Positions 10,105 to 18,981 of a stretch of 64,000 nucleotides of DNA are shown here, in pieces. The translations under genes were made by a program, and so were the position numbers. The DNA comes from Paracoccus denitrificans (GTDB lineage Bacteria; Pseudomonadota; Alphaproteobacteria; Rhodobacterales; Rhodobacteraceae): contig VAFL01000011.1 in assembly GCA_005768755.1 (NCBI GenBank), positions 36,832 through 100,831 of the forward strand, read 5' to 3'. How positions within the stretch are numbered: position 1 is the first letter of the stretch; each line of letters opens with the position of its first letter. Below the pieces are notes generated by a model. The model did no database searches, had not been told where the DNA came from, and was given only the letters and a program-made list of their open reading frames with translations.

Positions 10105-10311
10105 ATGAAAGCCGCCGAATTGAAAGAAAAATCGCCCGAGCAGCTGCAGGAGCAGCTGGTTGCGCTGAAAAAGGAAGCGTTCAACCTGCGCTTCCAGCAG
10201 GCCACCGGCCAGCTCGAATCAACCGCGCGCATGCGCAGCGTTCGCCGCGATGTCGCGCGCGTCAAGACTGTTCTGAACCAGAAAGCGGCAGACGCCGCCT
10301 CGTCGAAGTAA
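10105..10311 (+). CDS. rpmC: Large ribosomal subunit protein L29 (uL29)
   Basis: 68 residues with the typical L29 coiled two-helix pattern (MKAAELKEKSPEQL, then NLRFQQATGQL and RRDVARVKT). L29 sits near the exit tunnel and helps dock SRP and trigger factor. The in-frame GTG at 10081 would add eight non-conserved residues, so the ATG at 10105 is used. In most bacteria this gene follows rplP (L16) in the S10 operon; here it opens the operon behind its own promoter, and no L16 gene is upstream in the window. Confidence 0.96.
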   Translation: MKAAELKEKSPEQLQEQLVALKKEAFNLRFQQATGQLESTARMRSVRRDVARVKTVLNQKAADAASSK

Positions 10312-10321
10312 GGGGACCGAT

Positions 10322-10570
10322 ATGCCCAAACGCATCCTGCAAGGCACCGTCACCTCGGACAAGAACGAGCAGACCGTGACCGTTCTGGTCGAACGCCGCT
10401 TCAAGCACCCGCTGCTGCACAAGACCGTGCGTTCGTCGAAGAAATACCGTGCCCATGACGCGGATAACCAGTTCAAGGTCGGTGACACCGTTCGCATCGT
10501 CGAATGTGCGCCGATCTCGAAGACCAAACGCTGGACCGTACTGACGGATGACGCAACTGCGTCGGCCTGA
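10322..10570 (+). CDS. rpsQ: Small ribosomal subunit protein S17 (uS17)
   Basis: 82 residues. The S17 pattern is clear: MPKRILQGTVTSDK, VERRFKHPLLHK, HDADNQFKVGD and the ECAPISKTKRW signature. S17 is a primary binder of 16S rRNA helix 11. The gene starts 10 bases after rpmC with GGGGAC upstream of the ATG. Confidence 0.97.
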   Translation: MPKRILQGTVTSDKNEQTVTVLVERRFKHPLLHKTVRSSKKYRAHDADNQFKVGDTVRIVECAPISKTKRWTVLTDDATASA

Positions 10571-10592
10571 GGTCCAGTACCTAATCGAAACC

Positions 10593-10619
10593 CTGGGGCG
10601 GCACGCATCGCCGTCCCCA
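10593..10619 (+). promoter_or_regulatory. Hairpin in the rpsQ-rplN spacer
   Basis: A nine-pair stem with a single bulged T (TGGGGCGGC and GCCGTCCCCA) around a seven-base loop fills most of the 66-base spacer. There is no T-run after it, so it is more likely an mRNA processing, stability or regulatory element than a terminator. Confidence 0.4.
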
Positions 10620-10636
10620 AAGGTCGGGAGTAAACC

Positions 10637-11005
10637 ATGATCCAGATGCAAACCAATCTGGATGTAGCTGACAACTCCGGCGCTCGCCGGGTGCAGTGCA
10701 TCAAGGTTCTGGGTGGTTCGCACCGTCGCTATGCGTCGGTGGGCGACATCATTGTCGTATCCGTCAAGGAAGCCATCCCGCGCGGTCGCGTGAAGAAAGG
10801 TGACGTCCGCAAGGCCGTCGTCGTGCGCACCGCCAAAGAAGTGAAACGCGAAGACGGCACCTCGATCCGCTTCGACCAGAATGCCGCCGTCATCCTGAAC
10901 AATCAGGGCGAACCGGTCGGCACCCGTATCTTCGGGCCGGTCGTGCGCGAGCTGCGTGCGAAGAACTTCATGAAGATCATCTCGCTCGCTCCGGAGGTGC
11001 TGTAA
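10637..11005 (+). CDS. rplN: Large ribosomal subunit protein L14 (uL14)
   Basis: 122 residues, the normal length. The start MIQMQTNLDVADNSGAR and the blocks RRYASVGDIIVVSVKEA and FGPVVRELR are diagnostic. L14 forms an intersubunit bridge and is the docking site of the silencing factor RsfS. A GGGAG ribosome site precedes the ATG. The stop overlaps the rplX start by one base (TAATG), implying translational coupling. Confidence 0.98.
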   Translation: MIQMQTNLDVADNSGARRVQCIKVLGGSHRRYASVGDIIVVSVKEAIPRGRVKKGDVRKAVVVRTAKEVKREDGTSIRFDQNAAVILNNQGEPVGTRIFGPVVRELRAKNFMKIISLAPEVL

Positions 11006-11310
11006 TGGCTGCCAAGCTGAAAAAAGGCGACAAGGTCGTCCTCCTTGCCGGCAAGGACAAGGGCAAGCAGGGTGAGATCACGCAGGTCATGCCGAAGGAC
11101 GGCAAAGCCGTCGTCGATGGCGTGAACATCGCGCTGCGTCACACCCGTCAGTCGCAGAATTCGCAGGGCGGCCGTGTTCCTAAGAACATGCCGATCGACC
11201 TGTCGAACCTGGCGCTGCTGGACAAGAACGGCAAAGCGACCCGCGTCGGCTTCCGCGACGAAGACGGCAAGAAGGTGCGTTTCGCCAAGACCACGGGAGA
11301 CGTGATCTGA
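11005..11310 (+). CDS. rplX: Large ribosomal subunit protein L24 (uL24)
   Basis: 101 residues with the KOW motif near the start (KLKKGDKVVLLAGKDKGKQG) and the DGVNIALRHTRQS block. L24 starts assembly of the large subunit by binding the 5' end of 23S rRNA. It is coupled to both neighbours through TAATG and TGATG overlaps. Confidence 0.97.
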   Translation: MAAKLKKGDKVVLLAGKDKGKQGEITQVMPKDGKAVVDGVNIALRHTRQSQNSQGGRVPKNMPIDLSNLALLDKNGKATRVGFRDEDGKKVRFAKTTGDVI

Positions 11311-11870
11311 TGCTGGACCAAGCACAATACACACCGCGCCTGAAGACGGCTTACAAGGACCAGTTCCGCGCCGCCCTGAAGGAAGAGTTCGGCTATAAGA
11401 ACGACATGCAGATCCCGCGTCTGGACAAGATCGTCCTGAACATGGGCATCGGTGAAGCCGTGAAGGACACCAAAAAGGTCAAGCAGGGCGCCGATGAACT
11501 GTCGCTGATCGCTGGCCAGAAGGCTGTCATCACCAAGGCGAAGAATTCGATCGCCGGTTTCCGCGTTCGCGAGGAAATGCCGCTGGGTGCGAAAGTGACC
11601 CTGCGCGGCGACCGGATGTATGAATTCCTGGATCGTCTGATCAATATCGCGCTGCCCCGCGTTCGCGACTTCCGCGGCGTCAAGGGCACCTCTTTCGATG
11701 GTCGCGGCAACTACGCCATGGGCCTGAAAGAGCACATCGTGTTCCCGGAAATCAACTTCGACAAGGTCGACGAAGTTCTGGGGATGGATATCATCATCTG
11801 CACCACCGCGAAGACCGACGCGGAAGCGAAAGCGCTGTTGAAGCAATTCAACATGCCATTCAACAGCTGA
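11310..11870 (+). CDS. rplE: Large ribosomal subunit protein L5 (uL5)
   Basis: 186 residues. Seen blocks: LDKIVLNMGIGEA, ITKAKNSIAGFRVREEMPLGAKVTLR split over 90-115, and the C-terminal ALLKQFNMPF. L5 binds 5S rRNA with L18 and contacts P-site tRNA. The stop-start overlap with rplX is TGATG. Confidence 0.98.
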   Translation: MLDQAQYTPRLKTAYKDQFRAALKEEFGYKNDMQIPRLDKIVLNMGIGEAVKDTKKVKQGADELSLIAGQKAVITKAKNSIAGFRVREEMPLGAKVTLRGDRMYEFLDRLINIALPRVRDFRGVKGTSFDGRGNYAMGLKEHIVFPEINFDKVDEVLGMDIIICTTAKTDAEAKALLKQFNMPFNS

Positions 11871-11888
11871 TCGCGGAGGGAAAGAGAT

Positions 11889-12194
11889 ATGGCTAAGAAA
11901 TCCATGATCGAGCGCGAGAAGAAGCGCGAGCGTCTGGTCAAGAAATACGCTGCAAAGCGCGCTGAACTGAACGAGATCATTCACGATCAGGAACGTCCGG
12001 TTGAAGAGCGTTTCAAGGCTTCGCTGAAGCTGGCTGAACTGCCGCGCAACTCGTCCGCGACGCGTCTGCACAACCGGTGCCAGCTGACCGGTCGTCCGCA
12101 TGCGTATTACCGCAAACTGAAACTCAGCCGGATCATGCTGCGCGAGCTTGGCTCGCAGGGCGCGATTCCGGGCCTGGTCAAATCGAGCTGGTAA
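11889..12194 (+). CDS. rpsN: Small ribosomal subunit protein S14 (uS14), zinc-free type
   Basis: 101 residues, the long C-minus form. The C-terminal NRCQLTGRPHAYYRKLKLSR block is the S14 signature, but there are no CxxC pairs, so it is the zinc-independent form, as normal in alphaproteobacteria. A GGAGGG site lies ten bases before the ATG. Confidence 0.98.
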   Translation: MAKKSMIEREKKRERLVKKYAAKRAELNEIIHDQERPVEERFKASLKLAELPRNSSATRLHNRCQLTGRPHAYYRKLKLSRIMLRELGSQGAIPGLVKSSW

Positions 12195-12204
12195 GGGGGC
12201 GACA

Positions 12205-12603
12205 ATGAATATGAACGATCCTCTCGGCGATATGCTGACCCGCATCCGCAACTCGCAGCTGCGTGGCAAATCGACCGTCCGTACGCCGGCCTCGAAACTG
12301 CGCGCCTGGGTTCTGGACGTGTTGAAGGCCGAAGGCTACATCCGCGGCTATGAAGAAGTCACCACCGAGGCCGGCCATTCCGAGCTGGAAATCTCGCTGA
12401 AGTACTTCGAAGGCCAGCCGGTCATCCGTGAGCTTGCCCGCGTGTCGAAACCGGGTCGCCGCGTCTATGCCGGTGCCAAGGAAATCCCGCAGGTCCGTCA
12501 GGGCCTGGGCGTTTCCATCGTCTCGACGCCGAAAGGCGTGATGTCGGATGCAAATGCACGCAACGCCAATGTCGGCGGCGAAGTGCTCTGCACCGTATTC
12601 TAA
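12205..12603 (+). CDS. rpsH: Small ribosomal subunit protein S8 (uS8)
   Basis: 132 residues starting MNMNDPLGDMLTRIRN. The GLGVSIVSTPKGVMSD motif near the end is the rRNA-binding signature. The frame extends further upstream into rpsN, but the ATG at 12205 is preceded by AAGGGGG and is the family start. In E. coli S8 represses the spc operon by binding at the rplX-rplE region; no equivalent site was recognised here. Confidence 0.98.
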   Translation: MNMNDPLGDMLTRIRNSQLRGKSTVRTPASKLRAWVLDVLKAEGYIRGYEEVTTEAGHSELEISLKYFEGQPVIRELARVSKPGRRVYAGAKEIPQVRQGLGVSIVSTPKGVMSDANARNANVGGEVLCTVF

Positions 12604-12613
12604 GGAGGGCAGG

Positions 12614-13147
12614 ATGTCTCGTATTGGTAAAAAACCGGTCGAACTGCCCAAGGGCGTGACCGCCGAAGTCAAGGGCCAGACCATCGAGGTCAAAGGCCCG
12701 AAAGGCACCCGTTCCTTCACCGCCACCGACGATGTCGATCTGGCGCTGGAAGATGGTGCTGTCACCGTCAAGCCGCGCGGTCTGTCCAAGCGTGCGCGCC
12801 AGCAGTGGGGCATGACCCGCAGCATGGTTGCGAACCTGGCGACCGGCGTATCGGAAGGCTTCAAGAAAGAGCTGGAGATCCAGGGTGTGGGTTACCGCGC
12901 CGCGATGCAGGGCAAGACCCTGAAACTGTCGCTGGGTTACAGCCACGAGGTGAACTTCGAAACGCCCGACGGCGTGACGATCACCGCACCGAAGCAGACT
13001 GAAATCGTTGTGGAAGGCATTGACCAGCAGCAGGTTGGTCAGGTCGCAGCGAACATCCGCGAATGGCGCGCACCCGAGCCCTACAAGGGCAAAGGTATCC
13101 GCTATAAGGGCGAGTTCGTGTTCCGCAAGGAAGGCAAGAAGAAGTAA
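12614..13147 (+). CDS. rplF: Large ribosomal subunit protein L6 (uL6)
   Basis: 177 residues, MSRIGKKPVELPKGV at the start and the C-terminal EPYKGKGIRYKGE signature. Two tandem L6 repeats are visible (about 1-82 and 83-170). L6 supports the factor-binding base of the L7/L12 stalk. The ATG at 12614 has AAGGAGG upstream; the longer in-frame extension overlaps rpsH and is rejected. Confidence 0.98.
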   Translation: MSRIGKKPVELPKGVTAEVKGQTIEVKGPKGTRSFTATDDVDLALEDGAVTVKPRGLSKRARQQWGMTRSMVANLATGVSEGFKKELEIQGVGYRAAMQGKTLKLSLGYSHEVNFETPDGVTITAPKQTEIVVEGIDQQQVGQVAANIREWRAPEPYKGKGIRYKGEFVFRKEGKKK

Positions 13148-13158
13148 GGGGCGCAAAA

Positions 13159-13518
13159 ATGGCACTGAACAAAAGAGCTCTGTTCCTGAAGCGCCGCCTG
13201 CGCAACCGGAACAAACTGCGCGCGATGTCCAATGGTCGTCCGCGTCTGTCCGTCCACCGTTCGTCGAAGAACATCTCGGTCCAGGTGATCGACGATGCCC
13301 AGGGTGTGACCCTGGCCGCAGCGTCGACGCTGGAAAAGGATCTTGGCGTGGTGGGCAAGAACAACGTCGAAGCCGCCGCCAAGGTGGGGGCCGCGATCGC
13401 GGAACGTGCGAAGAAGGCCGGGATCGAAGACGTCGTCTTCGACCGTGGCGGCTTCCTGTTCCACGGCAAGGTCAAGGCCCTGGCCGACGCAGCCCGCGAA
13501 GGCGGTCTGAAGTTCTGA
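13159..13518 (+). CDS. rplR: Large ribosomal subunit protein L18 (uL18)
   Basis: 119 residues. Blocks RLSVHRSSKNISVQVIDD and FDRGGFLFHGKVKALADAAR are typical. L18 binds 5S rRNA. It is followed by an unusually long, structured spacer before rpsE. Confidence 0.98.
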   Translation: MALNKRALFLKRRLRNRNKLRAMSNGRPRLSVHRSSKNISVQVIDDAQGVTLAAASTLEKDLGVVGKNNVEAAAKVGAAIAERAKKAGIEDVVFDRGGFLFHGKVKALADAAREGGLKF

Positions 13519-13524
13519 ACCTGT

Positions 13525-13583
13525 GGGTGGCGTTCGCGCCATCCCGATGATCCGGGGGCAGGGGGCTTCGGCCGTTCCTGCCC
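13525..13583 (+). promoter_or_regulatory. Two hairpins in the rplR-rpsE spacer
   Basis: The 121-base spacer holds a first hairpin with a GGCG-TTCG-CGCC core (13525-13545, TTCG loop) and a second with arms GGGCAGG (13556-13562) and CCTGCCC (13577-13583). Neither is followed by a T-run. In most genomes this spacer is a few to about 20 bases, so a processing site or control point between rplR and rpsE is possible. Confidence 0.45.
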
Positions 13584-13639
13584 ACTTGGATTGATGAAAA
13601 CGGCGTGAAAAGACGCGCCAGATATGAAGGAAATGCCAT

Positions 13640-14233
13640 ATGGCAGAACGTGAAAACCGCCGGGGCCGTCGCGAAGATCGCGAAGAAACTCCGGAATTCG
13701 CCGATCGTCTGGTCGCGATCAACCGCGTGTCGAAGACCGTCAAGGGCGGCAAGCGCTTCGGCTTTGCAGCCCTCGTCGTTGTTGGCGATCAGCGTGGCCG
13801 CGTCGGCTTCGGCAAAGGCAAAGCCAAGGAAGTGCCCGAAGCGATCCGCAAGGCGACCGAGCAGGCCAAGCGTAACATGGTCCGCGTGCCGCTGCGTGAC
13901 GGCCGCACCCTGCACCATGATATCGAAGGCCGCCATGGCGCGGGCCGCGTCGTGATGCGCACCGCCGTTCCCGGTACCGGGATCATCGCCGGTGGTCCGA
14001 TGCGCGCCGTGTTCGAAATGCTTGGCGTTCAGGACGTTGTTGCAAAATCGCTGGGTTCGCAGAACCCGTACAACATGATCCGCGCCACGCTGGACGGTCT
14101 GAAGGCGGAAGCCTCGCCCCGTTCGGTTGCGCAGCGCCGCGGCAAGAAGGTCGCCGACATCCTGCCCAGCCAGGACAAGGCGCCTGAAGCGGCAGTGGGC
14201 ACCGACGCCACCGTCACCTCGGCTGAAGCGTAA
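13640..14233 (+). CDS. rpsE: Small ribosomal subunit protein S5 (uS5)
   Basis: 197 residues. The N-terminal RNA-binding domain (VAINRVSKTVKGGKRF, GFGKGKAKEVPEAIRKA) and C-terminal domain (GAGRVVMRTAVPGTGIIAGGPMR split over the core) are intact. The tail after 170 is a short Ala/Thr-rich extension common in alphaproteobacteria. S5 contributes to decoding fidelity and mRNA unwinding at the entry channel. An AAGGAA site precedes the ATG. Confidence 0.98.
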   Translation: MAERENRRGRREDREETPEFADRLVAINRVSKTVKGGKRFGFAALVVVGDQRGRVGFGKGKAKEVPEAIRKATEQAKRNMVRVPLRDGRTLHHDIEGRHGAGRVVMRTAVPGTGIIAGGPMRAVFEMLGVQDVVAKSLGSQNPYNMIRATLDGLKAEASPRSVAQRRGKKVADILPSQDKAPEAAVGTDATVTSAEA

Positions 14234-14244
14234 GGAGAGGCAGA

Positions 14245-14433
14245 ATGGCTAAAACCATCGTCGTCAAGCAGATCGGATCCCCGATCCGCCGCCCCGCCAT
14301 CCAGCGCGCGACGCTGAAAGGTCTGGGTCTGAACAAGATGCACCGCACACGCGAGCTGGAAGATACGCCGGCCATTCGCGGTATGGTCGCGAAGATCCCG
14401 CATCTTGCGGTGATCGTCGAAGAAAAGAACTGA
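14245..14433 (+). CDS. rpmD: Large ribosomal subunit protein L30 (uL30)
   Basis: 62 residues with the MAKTIVVKQIGSPIRR start and LGLNKMHRTREL block. It starts 11 bases after rpsE with AAGGAGAGG upstream and is the last gene before a strong terminator, so this ribosomal unit ends here. Confidence 0.97.
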   Translation: MAKTIVVKQIGSPIRRPAIQRATLKGLGLNKMHRTRELEDTPAIRGMVAKIPHLAVIVEEKN

Positions 14434-14439
14434 GGATCA

Positions 14440-14467
14440 GGCCGGGGCGACCCGGCCTTTTTCTTTC
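14440..14467 (+). terminator. Rho-independent terminator after rpmD
   Basis: Stem GGCCGGG (14440-14446) and CCCGGCC (14451-14457) around a GCGA loop, followed by TTTTTCTTT. It begins seven bases after the rpmD stop. It separates the rpmC-rpmD unit from rplO-secY, which are contiguous in most spc operons. Confidence 0.9.
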
Positions 14468-14610
14468 TGGCTGAAGCCGATCTTCAGGCCCTGCGGCCTC
14501 GCACGACCTCAAGCAGTTTCTGCGCGACACTTTTCCGACTGGGTGTCCAAAGCCACGCAACCCTCATCCCGCTGCTGCGTTAATCGACATGATGAGCACT
14601 GAGGTTGGTG

Positions 14611-15285
14611 ATGATGAACGCACAGGATGGACAAGCACACCCCATCGAAAAAGAGCCTGAAAACATTGTCGAGGGGGCAGAGCAGGCAGAGGTTGAGGCG
14701 ACCGTAAGTCTCGCACGGCATTCGGACCATCCCGCGATCAGGACGTTGGCGATCCTCAGTGAGATTTCCGATCAACCGCCGGCCTTCACATTGGCCAGTG
14801 TGGCAGGATTGGCTGGCCTGCTTTTCGGCAACAAGCGGCTGGCGCAGGCCGGGCTGCGCAGCGTTGCGGCCCTTGGCGCCGCGACGGCGACAAAGGCTGT
14901 CGTCAAGGCCAGCGTGACGCGAACCAGGCCGTTCGTCCTGCGCGATCATGGACATTATGACCGCCGGACTGGCGGACCGAACGATGGGCCCTGGAACTCT
15001 TTCCCGTCGGGACATACCGCAAATGCGTTTGCGGGTGGTCGTGCCATTTCACGCGTCTATCCCCAGGCGACCGTTCCGCTGATGGTGGCTGCAACCGCAA
15101 TCGCGGCTGTTCAGGTGCCGCGTGGCAGCCATTACCCAAGTGATCTGCTGGGCGGAATCGTGGTCGGACTTCTGACCGAAGCGGCGGTAAATCGGGTTTG
15201 GCCAAAAGCGGTTGGCGAGGATGAGGGCGACGCCACAATTGCGCCGAGGTCGCGCAATCTGGCATCAGCGGAAGGCGCGCATTGA
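14611..15285 (+). CDS. PAP2-family membrane phosphatase with altered motif 3
   Basis: 224 residues, with a charged N-terminal tail and hydrophobic segments around 57-75, 83-98 and 155-168. PAP2 motif 1 (K99-x6-R106-P107) and motif 2 (FPSGHTAN, 131-138) are clear. In motif 3, normally SR-x5-H-x3-D, the His (H174) and Asp (D178) are kept but the SR pair is replaced by V167-Q168; an Arg lies at 171. PAP2 enzymes dephosphorylate lipid or undecaprenyl phosphates at the membrane; catalytic strength here is uncertain. The ATG at 14611 has GAGG six bases upstream. It sits between rpmD and rplO, where spc operons normally have no other gene. Confidence 0.85.
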   Translation: MMNAQDGQAHPIEKEPENIVEGAEQAEVEATVSLARHSDHPAIRTLAILSEISDQPPAFTLASVAGLAGLLFGNKRLAQAGLRSVAALGAATATKAVVKASVTRTRPFVLRDHGHYDRRTGGPNDGPWNSFPSGHTANAFAGGRAISRVYPQATVPLMVAATAIAAVQVPRGSHYPSDLLGGIVVGLLTEAAVNRVWPKAVGEDEGDATIAPRSRNLASAEGAH

Positions 15286-15737
15286 CCCGGAATTACGCGG
15301 ATAAGGCCGCTTGGCCCCCGATCCGCCGGATTGGCGAGCTGTCACCGAATAATGCCGCTGCTGCAAATGGCGCCTCTGACGGCCTGAGCTCTCTGTTGGG
15401 TTCAGGCAGCAAGGCGGTAGAGCAGCATAGGCTGTCTGATGACGATCTGCTAATCTGGTTGACGCGAAAGGTTTATCAGGCAGAGAATGCGCGAAAGCGC
15501 GCCAGTTGGTTCGGCGGGCGTTTCTACAATCGCATGACGAATGAATCACCCCACTATCTGGAGATGTCGGGCGTGCATCTTGCGCAGGTTCTGGCGCTTG
15601 TCGGATTTGACGCGCCGCCTTGGGTCATCCCGAAAGGACGCTATCTTCTGCGCTATGACCTTGCCGAGGGCGCGTATCAGGCACTTCGGAAGTCTTTGGA
15701 TCTGCCGCCGGTGGAGATCGGTTCTGTCCAGCATTGA
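15282..15737 (+). CDS. Unknown protein translationally coupled to the PAP2 gene
   Basis: 151 residues from a TTG start that overlaps the PAP2 stop (TTGA), with GGAAGG seven bases upstream. The N-terminal 50 residues are low in structure; the rest has helical blocks with DDDLLIWLTRKVYQAEN, WFGGRFYNRM and VIPKGRYLLRYDLAEGAY. No family was recognised. Codon use is like its neighbours. The tight coupling suggests a partner of the PAP2 protein. The exact start is the weakest part of the call. Confidence 0.6.
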   Translation: MTRNYADKAAWPPIRRIGELSPNNAAAANGASDGLSSLLGSGSKAVEQHRLSDDDLLIWLTRKVYQAENARKRASWFGGRFYNRMTNESPHYLEMSGVHLAQVLALVGFDAPPWVIPKGRYLLRYDLAEGAYQALRKSLDLPPVEIGSVQH

Positions 15738-16266
15738 ATGGATCGTTAGCGGACGCCCTTCAAAGTCGATCGCCGGTGCGACCGGGCCGGCTCGGCAGAA
15801 CTCGTTGACGTAACAAGATGACTTGACGACACACAGACATTGTAAAGACCGAACCGACCCGAAGGGTCGTTCCACAATGCCGGTGTCTGCGCTGAAACGG
15901 ACTGCAGCCCGCCGGATCATCCCTTTCGTCAGCATCTTAGCGGCTTGGCTGGCCGCAGGTTCTCAGACAGGTGATGTGTATAGCAGGAACATTGATTCGG
16001 CAATAATCCGCCTATGCAAATGTTAATTTTGTCGCCCGGAGATTTCAGGACCTGCGCGACAGACGATGGCATGGCAGCCGGCGATCCTGTCCTATAAGGC
16101 ATTCGGCAATTCTGTGCGGGCGGCTGGACGTGCAGGGCTTGATCCACCCCCGCGGATCGCATATAGCCCCCCGGTGACCCCGTTGGGGGGCACGACTCAA
16201 CAAGCAAGAAATGCCGTGTCCGCCCCCTTCGCTTCATGGGGCGTTTCCGGCTTTAGGAGAAGCGAA
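15738..16266. other. 529-base gap before rplO, no gene seen; contains hairpins
   Basis: No frame here has a ribosome site and coding character together. I see a small hairpin around CGACCC/GGGTCG (about 15857-15870) and a strong GCCCCCC/GGGGGGC hairpin (about 16167-16192) about 75 bases before rplO. The stretch 15980-16025 is AT-rich and could hold the promoter of the rplO-secY unit, which needs one because of the terminator after rpmD. No -35/-10 pair was convincing. Confidence 0.4.
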
Positions 16267-16752
16267 ATGAAACTGCATGAAATCCGCGACAATGAAGGCG
16301 CGAACCGCAAGAAAAAGCGCGTCGCCCGTGGTCCCGGCTCTGGCAAGGGTAAAACCGCTGGCCGTGGTATCAAGGGTCAGACCTCGCGTTCGGGTGTCGC
16401 ACTGAACGGTTACGAAGGCGGCCAGATGCCGCTGTATCGCCGCCTGCCGAAGCGCGGCTTCACTGCGCCGAACGCCAAGAAATACGCTGTCATCAACCTT
16501 GCGCAGATCCAGGCCTTCATCGATGCAGGCAAGCTGGATGCGAAAGCCGCCGTCACCGAAGACGCCCTGGTTGCTTCGGGCGCCGTGCGCCGCAAGCAGG
16601 ACGGCATCCGCGTTCTGGGCAAGGGTGAATTGAAGGCGAAGCTGGACATCACGGTTGCTGGCGCGTCGAAGTCCGCCGTCGAGGCGATCGAAAAGGCCGG
16701 TGGCAAGGTCACGCTGACCGCGCCGGTCCGCGAAGACGCTGCAGCCGAGTGA
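16267..16752 (+). CDS. rplO: Large ribosomal subunit protein L15 (uL15)
   Basis: 161 residues. The glycine-rich start (MKLHEIRDNEGANRKKKRV, GKTAGRGIKGQ) and the GGQMPLYRRLPKRGF block are diagnostic. The frame extends far upstream, but TTAGGAG seven bases before the ATG at 16267 and the family start fix it. It opens a second transcription unit with secY and adk. Confidence 0.98.
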   Translation: MKLHEIRDNEGANRKKKRVARGPGSGKGKTAGRGIKGQTSRSGVALNGYEGGQMPLYRRLPKRGFTAPNAKKYAVINLAQIQAFIDAGKLDAKAAVTEDALVASGAVRRKQDGIRVLGKGELKAKLDITVAGASKSAVEAIEKAGGKVTLTAPVREDAAAE

Positions 16753-16763
16753 TTGTGCTTGTG

Positions 16764-16838
16764 AGGGGACGGCTGTCCCCTTACATACTGCACCGAGTTT
16801 CCTAAGCGCCGCGGGGTCTCATCAGATCCGGCGGCGCT
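16764..16838 (+). promoter_or_regulatory. Two hairpins in the rplO-secY spacer
   Basis: First, AGGGGAC (16764-16770), loop GGCT, GTCCCCT (16775-16781), not followed by a T-run. Second, GCGCCGC (16807-16813) and GCGGCGC (16832-16838). They lie in the 119 bases between rplO and secY and may tune secY expression or mark a processing site. Confidence 0.4.
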
Positions 16839-16871
16839 GTCATGATACGACCCGCGAATTGGGGGCAAAAT

Positions 16872-18245
<1,374 letters not shown>

Positions 18246-18285
18246 CGCGCCGGACGATCGCAAAAAATAGGGAAGAGGGACCCAA

Positions 18286-18939
18286 ATGACCGTGAACATC
18301 ATCCTTCTGGGTCCGCCCGGCGCAGGCAAAGGCACGCAGGCGCGCCGTCTGGTTGAAGAACGGGGGCTGGTGCAGTTGTCGACCGGTGACATGCTGCGCG
18401 CAGCCCGTTCCTCGGGAACCGAAATGGGCCGGGTTGTGGCTGAAGTGATGGATAAGGGTCAACTGGTCACCGATGAAATCGTCATCGGCCTGATCCGCGA
18501 GCAGCTGGAAGGATCGGACGCGCCGGGTTTCATTTTCGACGGCTTCCCGCGGACGCTGGCCCAGGCCGACGCGCTTGGCAGTCTGCTGGAGGGGATGGGC
18601 CAGAAGGTTGACGCCGTGATCGAGATGCAGGTCGATGACACCGCGCTCGTTGATCGGATCTCGGGGCGGTATACCTGCGGCAATTGCGGCGAGGTCTATC
18701 ACGACCAGACCAAGCCAACCAAGGTCGAGGGCGTTTGTGATGTCTGCGGTTCGACCGATCTGCGTCGCCGCGCCGACGACAACGCCGAAAGCCTGAAAAC
18801 GCGTCTGCTGGAATATTACAAGAAGACCTCTCCGCTGATCGGCTACTATTATGCCAAGGGTAATCTGCACCCGATTGATGGCATGGCAGAGGTTGAAGAT
18901 GTGGCGTCCGCCATGGCTGGTGTTCTGGGCAGCTTGTAA
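18286..18939 (+). CDS. adk: Adenylate kinase with zinc-type LID
   Basis: Converts AMP and ATP to two ADP. 217 residues with the P-loop GPPGAGKGTQ (9-18), the AMP-site GDMLRAA, and DGFPRT (85-90). The LID domain carries four cysteines (131, 134, 151, 154) that would bind zinc, a stabilising form common in Gram-positive bacteria and also seen in alphaproteobacteria, unlike the E. coli enzyme. It follows secY by 40 bases with GGAAGAGGG upstream. Confidence 0.98.
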   Translation: MTVNIILLGPPGAGKGTQARRLVEERGLVQLSTGDMLRAARSSGTEMGRVVAEVMDKGQLVTDEIVIGLIREQLEGSDAPGFIFDGFPRTLAQADALGSLLEGMGQKVDAVIEMQVDDTALVDRISGRYTCGNCGEVYHDQTKPTKVEGVCDVCGSTDLRRRADDNAESLKTRLLEYYKKTSPLIGYYYAKGNLHPIDGMAEVEDVASAMAGVLGSL

Positions 18940-18981
18940 GCAGCAGGCTTGACGGCATTGCGCCATTCGGGCCTATGGCTG

